Shown: positions 9,257 through 17,846, numbered from the stretch's first letter. The stretch is 64,000 nt of DNA from Emticicia sp. BO119 (GCF_013912375.1 NZ_JACETV010000010.1:1-64000), one strand, 5' to 3'. Translations and numbers: made by a program. The notes: generated by a model not told the origin, from the sequence alone.

Positions 9257-10546
9257 ATGCGTTACGATCCAATTGACTCAACTTTGTTCTTAAGCAATCG
9301 AAAGCGTCTTAATTCATTATTAAAACCTAAATCAATGGCAATTGTTTTGTCGAACGATGTGATTCCGAGTAATGCAGACGGGACACTGGGTTTCAGACAG
9401 AATAACGATTTTTTTTATTTAACTGGTATTGACCAGGAGGAAAGTATATTGATTTTGTTTCCGGATTTTCCTGACGAAAATTTTAGAGAGATCCTATTAA
9501 TTCGTGAAACAAGTGAGCATATTAAAACCTGGGAGGGAGACAAGCTAACCAAATTACAGGCAACAAATATTTCAGATATTCCTAAGGTTGTTTGGGCAAA
9601 TAGTTTTGAGTCGATTCTCCGAAAACTTGTTTTCGAAGCGGATCAGGTTTATCTGAACATGAATGAACACGATGGCGCAGACTGGAAATTTCAGAGCCGT
9701 GAAAGAAGGTTTATAGATGAATTTTACCAAAAATTCCCATTACATCGTATGGAAAGACTTGCACCCTTGATGAGACAATTGCGTGTGATTAAACAGCCGC
9801 ATGAAATAGAATTAATGAAAAGAGCGATAGAAATCTCGGCTAAAGGGTTTAAACGAATGGCGAAGTTTTTGAAACCTAATGTACGCGAATTTGAATTGGA
9901 AGCTGAGTTGACCCATGAATTTTTAATGAATAGGTCTCGTGGCCATGCCTTTCATCCGATTATGGCGTCAGGACAAAGCGCTTGCGTATTACATTATATT
10001 ACCAATAATAATATTTGTAGAGATGGAGAAGTTATATTGATGGATTTTGGCGCGGAGTATGCCAATTATAATGCCGATATAACCCGTTGTTTACCTGTTA
10101 ATGGCAAATTTACCCCAAGGCAAAAAGAAGTTTATAATTCAGTTCTCAGGATATTGCGCATTGCACGTAATATGATCGTGAAAGGTAATACTATGGATAA
10201 ACTGCGGAAAGACGTAGGCAAAGTGGTGGAAACGGAACTTATTGAATTAGGGTTACTAAACAAAAGTGATGTCACCAGACAAGATCCCGACACCCCATTG
10301 TACAGAAAATATTTCCCACATGGTATTTCTCATCATTTGGGTCTTGATGTTCATGATATTGGCAATCGGTACGAAACTTTTAAGCCAGGAATGGTTTTTA
10401 CTTGTGAGCCTGGAATATATATCCCAGAAGAAAAATTAGGTATTCGTTTAGAAAACGATATTCTGATTACTCAACGCGGGAATATAGATTTAATGGAAGA
10501 TATTCCGATTGAGATTGATGAAGTAGAGGATTTAATGAATAATTAA
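9257..10546 (+). CDS. pepP: Xaa-Pro aminopeptidase (M24B, aminopeptidase P)
   Basis: 429 aa with an N-terminal creatinase-like domain (RQNNDFFYLTGIDQEES) and a C-terminal pita-bread domain. Metal ligands are seen in the order expected for M24B: DFGAEYANYNADITR (two Asp), HGISHHLGLDVHD (His), CEPGIYIPEE (Glu) and RLENDILIT (Glu). No signal peptide, so cytoplasmic. It removes N-terminal residues preceding proline, completing peptide breakdown. Length and motifs match the family throughout; the gene looks intact. Confidence 0.93.
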   Translation: MRYDPIDSTLFLSNRKRLNSLLKPKSMAIVLSNDVIPSNADGTLGFRQNNDFFYLTGIDQEESILILFPDFPDENFREILLIRETSEHIKTWEGDKLTKLQATNISDIPKVVWANSFESILRKLVFEADQVYLNMNEHDGADWKFQSRERRFIDEFYQKFPLHRMERLAPLMRQLRVIKQPHEIELMKRAIEISAKGFKRMAKFLKPNVREFELEAELTHEFLMNRSRGHAFHPIMASGQSACVLHYITNNNICRDGEVILMDFGAEYANYNADITRCLPVNGKFTPRQKEVYNSVLRILRIARNMIVKGNTMDKLRKDVGKVVETELIELGLLNKSDVTRQDPDTPLYRKYFPHGISHHLGLDVHDIGNRYETFKPGMVFTCEPGIYIPEEKLGIRLENDILITQRGNIDLMEDIPIEIDEVEDLMNN

Positions 10547-10623
10547 CTGCTGACTTTGTAAAAGAATATTAATCGAAGATAGTTTTATACTATCTTTACA
10601 GGTCTGATAATTTTTTTAATAAA

Positions 10624-11460
10624 ATGAAAAATATAGTGCTTTCAATAAGGTTTTTTTGTACAACTTTACTGATTTTTGCTTCAAAGTCAGTATTTGCTCA
10701 GAATGTTGATGAGATCGTTTTTCGACAAAAAATGGAGTTAAAAAAAGGAGAAACTACTGCTCAAACGGCTATTACTATTGCACAATCATTTTTAGGTCAA
10801 ACTTATAAATCCGGCACACTTGAGGCATCTCCAAAAGAACAATTAGTTTGTAATCTGAAAGAATTTGATTGCTGGACTTTTGTTGAAACGGTTTCTGCTA
10901 TGGCTGTAACCAGACATTCTTCAAAGCCGAGTTTTACATCTTTTCTGAATAATCTGAAGAAACTCAGATATAGAGATGGGCAAATAGATGGATATGCTTC
11001 ACGTTTGCATTATTTCAAAGAGTGGGCAATCAGGGCAGAAGAGAACAAGATTGTGCAGGATATGACTGAAATGATTGGAGGGAAATTATCTGAAAAACAA
11101 ATTCACTTTATGACCAGCCACCGTGACTTGTATCCCCAACTTAAGAATATCGAAACATTTTCTGCATTAGAAAATTATGAGAATCAACTTAATAAGTATG
11201 ATTTTTATTATATACCAAAAGCAGATGTAAAGAAAATTGAAAGCGAGATTCAGGATGGCGATATTATCGCTATAACTTCAATTATTGAAGGACTTGATTT
11301 TAATCATGAGGGTTTTGCCATTCGAAAAAACGGACGGATTCATTTATTGCACGCCTCACAGGAGCTGAAAAAGATAGTGATTTCGCCAGAGCCTTTAACT
11401 GATTATCTCAATAGGTTTAAGAAGCATTCAGGTATTGCGGTTGTTAGACTTCTGCAATAA
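10624..11460 (+). CDS. DUF1460 family N-acetylmuramoyl-L-alanine amidase-like protein
   Basis: 278 aa with signal peptide (FCTTLLIFASKSVFAQ). Conserved NlpC/P60-like catalytic Cys at 83 in LKEFDCWTFVE, and His in NHEGFAI near residue 230 followed by the GRIHLLHAS strand, both signatures of DUF1460. Family members with known structures are periplasmic amidases acting on muropeptides, so a role in cell-wall recycling is expected. 77 bp downstream of pepP. A TATCTTTA near-consensus -7 element lies at 10591, so it probably has its own promoter. Confidence 0.85.
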   Translation: MKNIVLSIRFFCTTLLIFASKSVFAQNVDEIVFRQKMELKKGETTAQTAITIAQSFLGQTYKSGTLEASPKEQLVCNLKEFDCWTFVETVSAMAVTRHSSKPSFTSFLNNLKKLRYRDGQIDGYASRLHYFKEWAIRAEENKIVQDMTEMIGGKLSEKQIHFMTSHRDLYPQLKNIETFSALENYENQLNKYDFYYIPKADVKKIESEIQDGDIIAITSIIEGLDFNHEGFAIRKNGRIHLLHASQELKKIVISPEPLTDYLNRFKKHSGIAVVRLLQ

Positions 11461-11504
11461 ACAAAGATGATTTCTATGAAACGGTAATATTGTTAGTTTA
11501 AGTT

Positions 11505-12773
11505 TTATTCGATGGCCTGCCCATCTTTTATCACAAGCTTAATATTTCTGATACTCTTAATATCTTTAGATGGGTCACCTTCAACCACTAAAATATCAGC
11601 CAATAACCCGTCTTTAATTCTACCGACTTGTTTTTCTATGTGGAAAGCATCCGCATTAGTACTTGTAGCCGATTTAAGTGCTTCAATTGGTTTCATACCG
11701 TATTCAACCAACATTTCTATTTCACGGGCATTATCACCATGTGGAAAAACCCCAACATCACCACCCATACAGATCCTGACACCTGAATTCAGAATTTCTT
11801 TAAATGTTTCCTTTTTCTGTTTTATTCTTTCAGGCTCCATGTCAATTCCTTTTTTCCAGCCTCCATATTGTAAAATGGCATCACCTGCGGCTAAGGTAGG
11901 GCAAAGAAATACATTTTTTTCGGCCATCAGTTTCCAAATTTCAGGGGTGCCATTATCTCCATGTTCTATTGTTTCTACTCCTCCCAGAATAGCTCTTTTC
12001 ATGCCTTCTGCTGTAGAGGCATGAGCTACTGTTGGTCTGCCCGAACTCTTAGCAGTTGAAACAATTAATTTAATTTCTTCAAGAGTGAAAGTAGGAGCAG
12101 CCTCACCTTTTAGACCCCATCGGTAATCAGCATAAATTTTTATGACATCTGCTCCTCTGCCGATCTGATTCCTCACTTTTTTTATCAGATCATCATGCCC
12201 GTCTGCCTCTTCCGCTCCTTGTGGCACATCAATATCAGAGGCAAATCCTTTGGGAGCATAGCTTCCGGTAGCAACCAAAGCTTTGGTTGCAATCAATAAT
12301 CTTGGCCCCAGGATTACATTTTCATTAATGGCCCTTTTAAGCCCTACATCATCAAATTCAGCTCCTTCAGTTCCTAAATCTCTCGCGGTTGTAAAACCTG
12401 CCTTCAGTGTTCTTTCCGCATGTTTCACTGCTCTTGCTGTTCGGTAAGAACGCGATTCTTTGAGTACCTGGTCGTTCCATGATGTTTCATTATACGGATG
12501 TAAAAATAAATGGGTATGTCCTTCAATTAAACCAGGTAATAAAGTGCAGTTTTTGAGCTCAATTATTTTTGTATCACTAGCAAGATTTTTTTCGATATCA
12601 GTGTGTAAAGCGACCTTTTCAATTTTGTTGGCTTTAAGAAGCACACCGTATTTTTCCAGAACTTTTTCTCCATCAAATATTCTTTCAGGTTTCAGGTAGG
12701 TTGATTGTTGGGCGAATAAGATGTTTGTAAAGATGAAATGTAAAGTAATTGAAAAGATTATGAGTTTCTTCAT
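11505..12773 (-). CDS. Exported amidohydrolase (imidazolonepropionase-like, metal-dependent)
   Basis: 422 aa. Signal peptide MKKLIIFSITLHFIFTNILFAQ. N-terminal beta-sandwich, then a TIM barrel with the HxH metal motif LIEGHTHLFLH, further ligands in VAHAS, IEHGDN and GGDVGVFPHGDN, and the C-terminal composite-domain motif GLLADILVVEGDP. This is the secreted prolidase/Xaa-Pro or imidazolonepropionase-like branch of the amidohydrolases common in Bacteroidota. The substrate cannot be assigned. Convergent with the DUF1460 gene (44-bp gap, no obvious terminator). Confidence 0.88.
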   Translation of the reverse strand: MKKLIIFSITLHFIFTNILFAQQSTYLKPERIFDGEKVLEKYGVLLKANKIEKVALHTDIEKNLASDTKIIELKNCTLLPGLIEGHTHLFLHPYNETSWNDQVLKESRSYRTARAVKHAERTLKAGFTTARDLGTEGAEFDDVGLKRAINENVILGPRLLIATKALVATGSYAPKGFASDIDVPQGAEEADGHDDLIKKVRNQIGRGADVIKIYADYRWGLKGEAAPTFTLEEIKLIVSTAKSSGRPTVAHASTAEGMKRAILGGVETIEHGDNGTPEIWKLMAEKNVFLCPTLAAGDAILQYGGWKKGIDMEPERIKQKKETFKEILNSGVRICMGGDVGVFPHGDNAREIEMLVEYGMKPIEALKSATSTNADAFHIEKQVGRIKDGLLADILVVEGDPSKDIKSIRNIKLVIKDGQAIE

Positions 12774-12837
12774 GAAAGTTTTGGTTGAATAATTATTAAA
12801 AGGATTTTAGTCACTGTCTGTTACATTTGTTCGGTTG

Positions 12838-13005
12838 CTATCTACGAAACCATCTCAAACCTATCATACCGACCGCTATAAATAGAAGTCCCATTAGGAT
12901 TTTGAAAGTAGTCACCTCAGGGAAAAACAGACTAAGGGTAAGAATTAATAGGCCGCAAGTAATAGCCACATAGCTGGCGTAGATTGTAAGTTTGTTTTTA
13001 TCCAT
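12838..13005 (-). CDS. Small two-helix membrane protein
   Basis: 55 aa from the ATG at 13005 (MDKNKLTIYASY). A longer reading from 13044 would start within a TATTTTTG promoter element at 13042-13049, so the shorter start is preferred. Two hydrophobic helices (VAITCGLLILTLSLFFP and ILMGLLFIAVGMIGL) with a basic C-terminus (RWFRR). It lies 64 bp upstream of the amidohydrolase gene on the same strand and may be co-transcribed with it. No family recognised. Confidence 0.6.
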   Translation of the reverse strand: MDKNKLTIYASYVAITCGLLILTLSLFFPEVTTFKILMGLLFIAVGMIGLRWFRR

Positions 13006-13041
13006 GTATATGTAGGTTAGGGTGTAAATTTGAATTTTATC

Positions 13042-13049
13042 CAAAAATA
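13042..13049 (-). promoter_or_regulatory. Putative -7 element (TATTTTTG) of the small membrane protein gene
   Basis: Exact TAnnTTTG on the minus strand, 36 bases before the ATG at 13005. It decides against the upstream start at 13044, which would precede the transcription start. Confidence 0.5.
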
Positions 13050-13107
13050 AAATTTTATTTAATTCTTTTATCTAAAATTTACATTTTTACAAAAAATCTT
13101 AAACACT

Positions 13108-13629
13108 ATGCTTATTGGAATCGGAGGTGTCAGTCGTTCAGGCAAAAGTACTTTAGCCAATCTTTTGGTAACTCATTTTCGTAAGAATGGAAAGAAAGCA
13201 ATAATTTTTCACCAGGATGATTTTGTGTTTCCTGAAACACAGATCCCGAAAATCAAAAGCAGGACAGATTGGGAATCCCCTCATTCTATTGACTTTAAAT
13301 TGTTCAAAGAGGTCTTGATTCTTTTTAATGAAAAATTTGATGTGGTGATTGCGGAGGGTTTATTTGCTTTTCATGATGAATCAATCAATACACTGCTGGA
13401 TAAAAAACTATTTGTAAAGATTTCTAAAAGGACGTTTCTGATAAGAAAATCAATGGATACACGATGGGGGTATGAACCAACATGGTTTATTGATCATATC
13501 TGGCATTCGTTTCAGAAATTTGGTAAACCATATGTCAAAATGAAAGATATTCTAACTATCAGTGGTGAAGATGAATTTGATATGGATAAGGTAATTAAGT
13601 ATTTAGATAAGAATACTGCCAAAAATTAA
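13108..13629 (+). CDS. P-loop kinase resembling nicotinamide riboside kinase / uridine kinase
   Basis: 173 aa. Walker A near the N-terminus (GGVSRSGKSTLA), then FHQDDFVFPETQIPKI, which matches the QDDFFKP segment of NRK1-type nicotinamide riboside kinases, and a Walker-B-like strand FDVVIAEGLFAFHD. The short length suits NRK better than true uridine kinases. Inferred reaction: ATP-dependent phosphorylation of a riboside, feeding NAD salvage. No salvage genes are adjacent (folD is next, transcribed separately), so the substrate stays tentative. Confidence 0.75.
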   Translation: MLIGIGGVSRSGKSTLANLLVTHFRKNGKKAIIFHQDDFVFPETQIPKIKSRTDWESPHSIDFKLFKEVLILFNEKFDVVIAEGLFAFHDESINTLLDKKLFVKISKRTFLIRKSMDTRWGYEPTWFIDHIWHSFQKFGKPYVKMKDILTISGEDEFDMDKVIKYLDKNTAKN

Positions 13630-13684
13630 GTGCTTGAAACTACTCTTTTTTTGCAATTGTTTATTCTATTTTTTAGAAGATTAA

Positions 13685-13716
13685 TTTTTGAATTTGTTTG
13701 ATTTAACAGACCTTTG
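13685..13716 (+). promoter_or_regulatory. Putative folD promoter
   Basis: TTTTTG at 13685-13690 and GACCTTTG at 13709-13716, separated by 18 bp. This fits the Bacteroidota -33/-7 arrangement with one mismatch in the -7 (GA for TA). Start of folD is 24 bases further. Confidence 0.4.
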
Positions 13717-13739
13717 CATTCTCATTAAAAATTAGCTCA

Positions 13740-14621
13740 ATGAATCTCATAGACGGAAAATTAATTTCGGCTCAGGTTAAACAAGAATTAAAATCGGAAG
13801 TAGAAAAACAAAAAGCAAGCGGAAGTAAAATTCCACATCTGGCTGCAATATTAGTTGGTAATAATGGCTCAAGCGAAACCTATGTAGCAAGTAAAATTAA
13901 ATCTTGTGAAGAAATTGGGTTTAAATCAACTTTAATTCGTAGAGATGATAGTATTACAGAGGAAGAACTTCTTCTGGTAATTAAACAATTGAATGAAGAT
14001 GATGATATTGATGGGTTTATTGTCCAATTGCCGCTTCCTGCTCAGATAAATGTAGAAAGAGTAATTGAGTCGATTGAGCCCCGGAAAGATGTTGATGGTT
14101 TCCACCCTATTAATATAGGAAGAATGGCTAAAGGATTACCAGCCTATATTTCAGCAACACCATTCGGTGTATTGGAACTGATTAAGAGATATAATATTGA
14201 AACATCAGGAAAACACTGTGTAGTTGTAGGCAGGAGCCAGATAGTTGGTTTACCCATGAGTATTCTGATGCAAAGAAACACTTACCCCGGCAATTGCACA
14301 GTTTCGCTGGTTCATAGTCGTACTCAGAATTTATCTGAAATTACTCGTCAGGCAGATATTCTGATTGCAGCATTAGGCAAACCTGAATTTATTACTGCTG
14401 ATATGGTTAAAGAGGGTGCTGTGGTAATTGATGTCGGGCTTACACGTGTGGTCGACAATACCAAGAAAAGTGGATTTGCACTGAAAGGTGATGTGAAATT
14501 TGATGAGGTTGCACCCAAATGCAGCTTTATTACGCCAGTACCGGGAGGGGTTGGACTAATGACGGTAGCTGCCTTAATGTATAACACACTACTATCGGCA
14601 AGAAGAGAGATATACAGATAA
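13740..14621 (+). CDS. folD: Bifunctional methylenetetrahydrofolate dehydrogenase / methenyl-THF cyclohydrolase
   Basis: 293 aa, normal FolD length. Catalytic Tyr/Lys in [17 protein letters not shown], substrate loop [23 protein letters not shown], Rossmann motif [13 protein letters not shown] and C-terminal [15 protein letters not shown]. The last motif is usually PGGVGPMT; the Leu for Pro is a mild variant. Interconverts 5,10-methylene-, methenyl- and 10-formyl-THF for purine, methionine and formyl-Met synthesis in the cytosol. Confidence 0.97.
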   Translation: MNLIDGKLISAQVKQELKSEVEKQKASGSKIPHLAAILVGNNGSSETYVASKIKSCEEIGFKSTLIRRDDSITEEELLLVIKQLNEDDDIDGFIVQLPLPAQINVERVIESIEPRKDVDGFHPINIGRMAKGLPAYISATPFGVLELIKRYNIETSGKHCVVVGRSQIVGLPMSILMQRNTYPGNCTVSLVHSRTQNLSEITRQADILIAALGKPEFITADMVKEGAVVIDVGLTRVVDNTKKSGFALKGDVKFDEVAPKCSFITPVPGGVGLMTVAALMYNTLLSARREIYR

Positions 14622-14627
14622 AACTTA

Positions 14628-14658
14628 GGGAGGCAATACTGATTTGGTAAAGCCTCCC
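14628..14658 (+). terminator. GC-rich hairpin downstream of folD
   Basis: GGGAGGC (14628-14634) pairs with GCCTCCC (14652-14658) around a 17-base loop, seven bases after the folD stop. No T-tract follows, so a terminator role is only possible. Confidence 0.35.
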
Positions 14659-14678
14659 ATGGTTATGCGGCGTATATT

Positions 14679-14864
14679 TTAATGATTAATATAGAATTGA
14701 TGCGTAATTGATTTACCTTTTGCTAATTGTAATTCTACAAAGTAAACACCATCTTTTAATTTCTCTACATCAAACTCCTGCTGGCAGCCTACCTGAAGAT
14801 TTTGTTTTTGAATAACTCTTCCTTGTGAATCTTTTAAAAATGCTGTGGTTTTCATAATCATCAT
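14679..14864 (-). CDS. Orphan type IX secretion C-terminal-domain-like mini-protein
   Basis: 61 aa. The sequence reads like an isolated T9SS sorting domain (Por_Secre_tail): an opening strand with DSQGRVIQKQNL, then DVEKLKDGVYFVELQLAKG and a final strand KSITHQFYIN. Such domains normally end proteins of several hundred residues, yet here the frame starts at MMIM with no signal peptide and nothing upstream in frame. It could be a remnant of a lost secreted protein or a genuine small protein. Flanked by folD (convergent) and the LytS operon (divergent). Confidence 0.5.
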   Translation of the reverse strand: MMIMKTTAFLKDSQGRVIQKQNLQVGCQQEFDVEKLKDGVYFVELQLAKGKSITHQFYINH

Positions 14865-15004
14865 TAATTTTATTATTTATAAAAGGAGAAGCAAAAATTT
14901 TGCCGTGCAATAGTAGAGACGAACATTAGATAAAAAAATGTTGCATGGGTTTAATCAATTGGCAAATTTTGAGTCTATGGATTGTAAATTATAACGATTA
15001 AATA

Positions 15005-15050
15005 ACCGGAATGTTTTAAACTAACCGATACATTCGTTTAAATGACCGAT
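15005..15050 (+). promoter_or_regulatory. Putative LytTR-type operator upstream of the sensor kinase
   Basis: ACCGAT at 15024-15029 and again at 15045-15050, start-to-start spacing 21 bp (two helical turns). A weaker copy, ACCGGA, lies at 15005-15010. The same ACCGAT-N15-ACCGAT arrangement recurs at 16935-16961. Paired direct repeats at this spacing are what LytTR regulators bind; autoregulation is inferred. Confidence 0.55.
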
Positions 15051-15090
15051 TCTTTTTCGAGGAATCACATTGAGGATTATATCTTTAAAT

Positions 15091-16224
15091 ATGTTTCAAT
15101 TGAAGAATGTTTCACTGATCACGCATCTGGTTGGCTGGCTCACCGTTTTCAGCCTGACAACTTTATTCCTATCAGAGAACCGAAGCATAGCAGAGGTTTT
15201 CTTAAGACCTAATCTCTGGTTCTTTTTCCTGATTTATATGGTTCTTTTCTACTTTAATACACTTTGGCTTATTCCAAAATTCTTTTTTCAAAAAAGATAT
15301 TTTATTTATTTCGGCATTATTCTCTGTTTGTTAATTGGCATAGCCATTATTAAACCATTTGATAGATTGGCTATTGAAAGAAAAAGAGAAAACCGTGTAA
15401 TGCAGGTAAACCAGCGATTTCCGGAATTTGATAGACCTCCGCCACCACGAGGAGAAGTACCTCCAAACTTTAACGAACCCAGAATAGAGCCGCCAGGAGG
15501 CTTTCAACGAGGGCAAAGGCAGGAACCTCCTAATAAAATTGATGTAATCAGTATATTTTTATTCGGTCTGATTTGGGCATTGGGAATGGCGCTAAAAATT
15601 AGTCAGCGATGGCAGGAGTCGGAACAAAGAGCTATTCAAGCAGAAGCAGATAAAGCATATGCTGAATTATCGTTTCTAAAAGCCCAAATTAACCCGCATT
15701 TTTTGTTCAATACGCTCAATAATATTTATTCGCTGGCGGTAACGAACAATAAAAATACGGCTGCGAGTATTATGAAATTATCACAGATTATGCGGTACGT
15801 AACTGATGAAGTAGCTGAAGATTTTGTTCCGCTACAAAGCGAAATAGCGTGTATCAGTAATTATATTGATTTGCAAAAATTACGACTAAGCAAAAAAACA
15901 GGTGTAATTTTTGAAGTGTCAGGCAAAACGGATTCAAAACAGATTTTACCTTTATTATTAATGACTTTTGTTGAAAATGCCTTTAAGCATGGCATTAGTA
16001 ATCATGAAAATTCTGTTATTGATATTAAAATAGCTGTCGAAAGCAATTCCATTAAGTTCGATTGTAGAAATACTTTATTTGCTACATCAAAAAAAGTAGA
16101 AAGAACCGGAATAGGATTGATAAACACTCATAAGAGATTGGCTCATTTATATAAAAATAAATATACATTATGTAGTGGTGAGGAAGCAGGGTTTTATCAT
16201 GTCGAATTAATTATTGAAGCATAA
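15091..16224 (+). CDS. LytS-type sensor histidine kinase
   Basis: 377 aa from the ATG at 15091; a TTG seven codons earlier is less likely. Membrane helices lie at about residues 10-30, 45-65, 75-95 and 160-180. Between the third and fourth is a Pro/Arg-rich loop (FDRPPPPRGEVPP ... GGFQRGQRQEPP) of about 45 residues. Then comes a coiled coil and the His_kinase domain with phospho-acceptor His in INPHFLFNTLNNIYSLA and N-box FVENAFKHGIS. One base separates its stop from the next start, so it is translationally coupled to the LytTR regulator. Confidence 0.92.
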   Translation: MFQLKNVSLITHLVGWLTVFSLTTLFLSENRSIAEVFLRPNLWFFFLIYMVLFYFNTLWLIPKFFFQKRYFIYFGIILCLLIGIAIIKPFDRLAIERKRENRVMQVNQRFPEFDRPPPPRGEVPPNFNEPRIEPPGGFQRGQRQEPPNKIDVISIFLFGLIWALGMALKISQRWQESEQRAIQAEADKAYAELSFLKAQINPHFLFNTLNNIYSLAVTNNKNTAASIMKLSQIMRYVTDEVAEDFVPLQSEIACISNYIDLQKLRLSKKTGVIFEVSGKTDSKQILPLLLMTFVENAFKHGISNHENSVIDIKIAVESNSIKFDCRNTLFATSKKVERTGIGLINTHKRLAHLYKNKYTLCSGEEAGFYHVELIIEA

Positions 16225-16225
16225 T

Positions 16226-16927
16226 ATGTTACTCAAATGTGTTGCGATTGACGATGAGCCCCTGGCTTTGGAGTTAATAAAAGAATATATTTCAAGGTTA
16301 CCTGAATTAGACCTGATTCAGGTGTTTGATGATGCCATTCAAGGCCAGGAATTTCTGAAAGAAAATGAAATTGATTTACTGTTTGTAGATATTAATATGC
16401 CAGATATTACAGGATTAGAACTGGTAAAATCTTTGAAAATCCGACCTATGATTATATTCACCACCGCTCACCGTAAATTTGCCGTAGAAGGCTTTGATTT
16501 AGAGGCGATTGATTATCTGCTAAAACCAGTTGATTTTGAGAGATTCGGCAAGGCCGTAAAAAAAGCGATTGAATACAATAATTTTAAAAACAATCTGATC
16601 ATAGAAACACCGGAATACGTCTTTGTACGTGCTGAATACCGTATAATTAAAATCGAATTGAATGCCATTGAATATATTGAGGGCCTTGAAGATTATATCA
16701 AGATTCATATAACAGGATTACCCCATCCCATACTTACCTTGATGTCGTTGAAGGGCATTTTAGAACAATTACCTGCTCATCAATTCAGTCGTATCCACCG
16801 GAGTTATATCGTTGCTAATGCCAAAGTAAAATCCGTTTTAAAGAAAAATGTTTTATTAACCTCCGGTATTGAGCTACCTGTTAGTAATACCTACCAGCAT
16901 TTTATTAAAGATTGGCAGAAAAAGTAA
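16226..16927 (+). CDS. LytTR family response regulator
   Basis: 233 aa from the ATG at 16226, one base after the kinase stop. Receiver with D9/D10 and phospho-acceptor D55 (LLFVDINMPDITG), Lys in YLLKPVDFERF. The C-terminal LytTR DNA-binding domain begins near residue 125 (VFVRAEYRIIKIELNAIEYIEG) and contains FSRIHRSYIVANAKV. Cognate partner of the LytS kinase. Probable binding sites are the ACCGAT pairs upstream of its own operon and of the dioxygenase gene immediately downstream. Confidence 0.94.
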   Translation: MLLKCVAIDDEPLALELIKEYISRLPELDLIQVFDDAIQGQEFLKENEIDLLFVDINMPDITGLELVKSLKIRPMIIFTTAHRKFAVEGFDLEAIDYLLKPVDFERFGKAVKKAIEYNNFKNNLIIETPEYVFVRAEYRIIKIELNAIEYIEGLEDYIKIHITGLPHPILTLMSLKGILEQLPAHQFSRIHRSYIVANAKVKSVLKKNVLLTSGIELPVSNTYQHFIKDWQKK

Positions 16928-16934
16928 TCAGTTT

Positions 16935-16961
16935 ACCGATACAAACTTTTCATTGACCGAT
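16935..16961 (+). promoter_or_regulatory. Second putative LytTR operator, upstream of the dioxygenase gene
   Basis: ACCGAT at 16935-16940 and 16956-16961, again exactly 21 bp start to start, in the 104-bp gap between the regulator and the dioxygenase gene. The flank matches the first site beyond the core (ACCGATACA ... TGACCGAT). Suggests the regulator controls the following operon. Confidence 0.55.
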
Positions 16962-17031
16962 AAATCTGATTTACATGCAATTAAATTTTTCTTTTCGTCG
17001 TCTATAGAGATATAAAACGAAAAAGAATACG

Positions 17032-17757
17032 ATGGACAGAAAAGATTTCTTAAGAAAGGGGTTAGGCTCATTAGCCATTATTCCGCTGTTTGCGGCTTGC
17101 AACGAAACAAATGTAGCACCTGATACCACAGGTACCGATGCAACAGGTTCTACAACAGGTTCTAATACTACTGGTTCGTGTACAACCACAGCTACCGAAA
17201 CAGAAGGACCTTTCCCAACGAAAACCCCGGGCTCTCTGGTTACAAACGATATTACTTCTGATAGAAAAGGAACTAAGCTTACGGTAAAAATCACTATTCA
17301 GAATAAAAACAATAGCTGTGCTGCCTTAGCTAATGCCTTAGTAGACATCTGGCATTGTGATGCCGAAGGAAACTATTCAGAATATGGCGGAACGGGTATG
17401 CAAAGCACCAACTACACTAATGTACACTTCCTGAGAGGCAGACAGATCACAGATGCTAATGGTCTGGTAACTTTTACAACGATTTACCCTGGTTGGTATT
17501 CTGGTAGAGCTACTCATATTCATGTTCACATTTACAATAGCAGCGGTAAATCTTTGCTTGTAACACAGATAGCCTTTCCTGAGGATATCAATAAGGTGGT
17601 TTATGCGCAAGGGGTTTATGCCAGCCATGGACAGGCAGACACAACCAATGCAAGAGACAATGTATTCAGTGATGGTACCTCAACAGAAATGTCCGCCATA
17701 ACCGGAAGTGCCGCAGCAGGTTACGTGCTTACGCATACAATTGTTGTGAATGTTTAA
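17032..17757 (+). CDS. Exported intradiol ring-cleavage dioxygenase-like lipoprotein
   Basis: 241 aa. N-terminus MDRKDFLRKGLGSLAIIP is Tat-like but with Arg-Lys instead of Arg-Arg, followed by a lipobox ending at C23 (LFAAC). A Thr/Gly-rich linker leads to a protocatechuate-3,4-dioxygenase-like beta-sandwich: VDIWHCDAEGNYSEYGG, LRGRQITDANG and TIYPGWYSGRATHIHVHIY. The Tyr and His residues in these motifs are the expected non-haem Fe(III) ligands. It cleaves a catechol-type or related aromatic between the hydroxyls; such lipoproteins are frequent in Bacteroidota, substrate unknown. Preceded by a putative LytTR site. Confidence 0.85.
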   Translation: MDRKDFLRKGLGSLAIIPLFAACNETNVAPDTTGTDATGSTTGSNTTGSCTTTATETEGPFPTKTPGSLVTNDITSDRKGTKLTVKITIQNKNNSCAALANALVDIWHCDAEGNYSEYGGTGMQSTNYTNVHFLRGRQITDANGLVTFTTIYPGWYSGRATHIHVHIYNSSGKSLLVTQIAFPEDINKVVYAQGVYASHGQADTTNARDNVFSDGTSTEMSAITGSAAAGYVLTHTIVVNV

Positions 17758-17846
17758 TTTTTATTGTGGGATTGAATTAATCGCTAATTCGCAATTCACC
17801 ATTCAAAATCAATCACTAAATCACCCAATCAATAAATAGATGAACA

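Noticed and set aside
10576-10598. Small hairpin AAGATAG/CTATCTT upstream of the DUF1460 gene as a regulator site
   Set aside because: Only seven base pairs, AT-rich, and overlapping a near-consensus promoter; likely chance.
12838-13044. Small membrane gene as a toxin of a toxin-antitoxin pair
   Set aside because: Two-helix layout only; no antisense RNA or antitoxin-like partner next to it.
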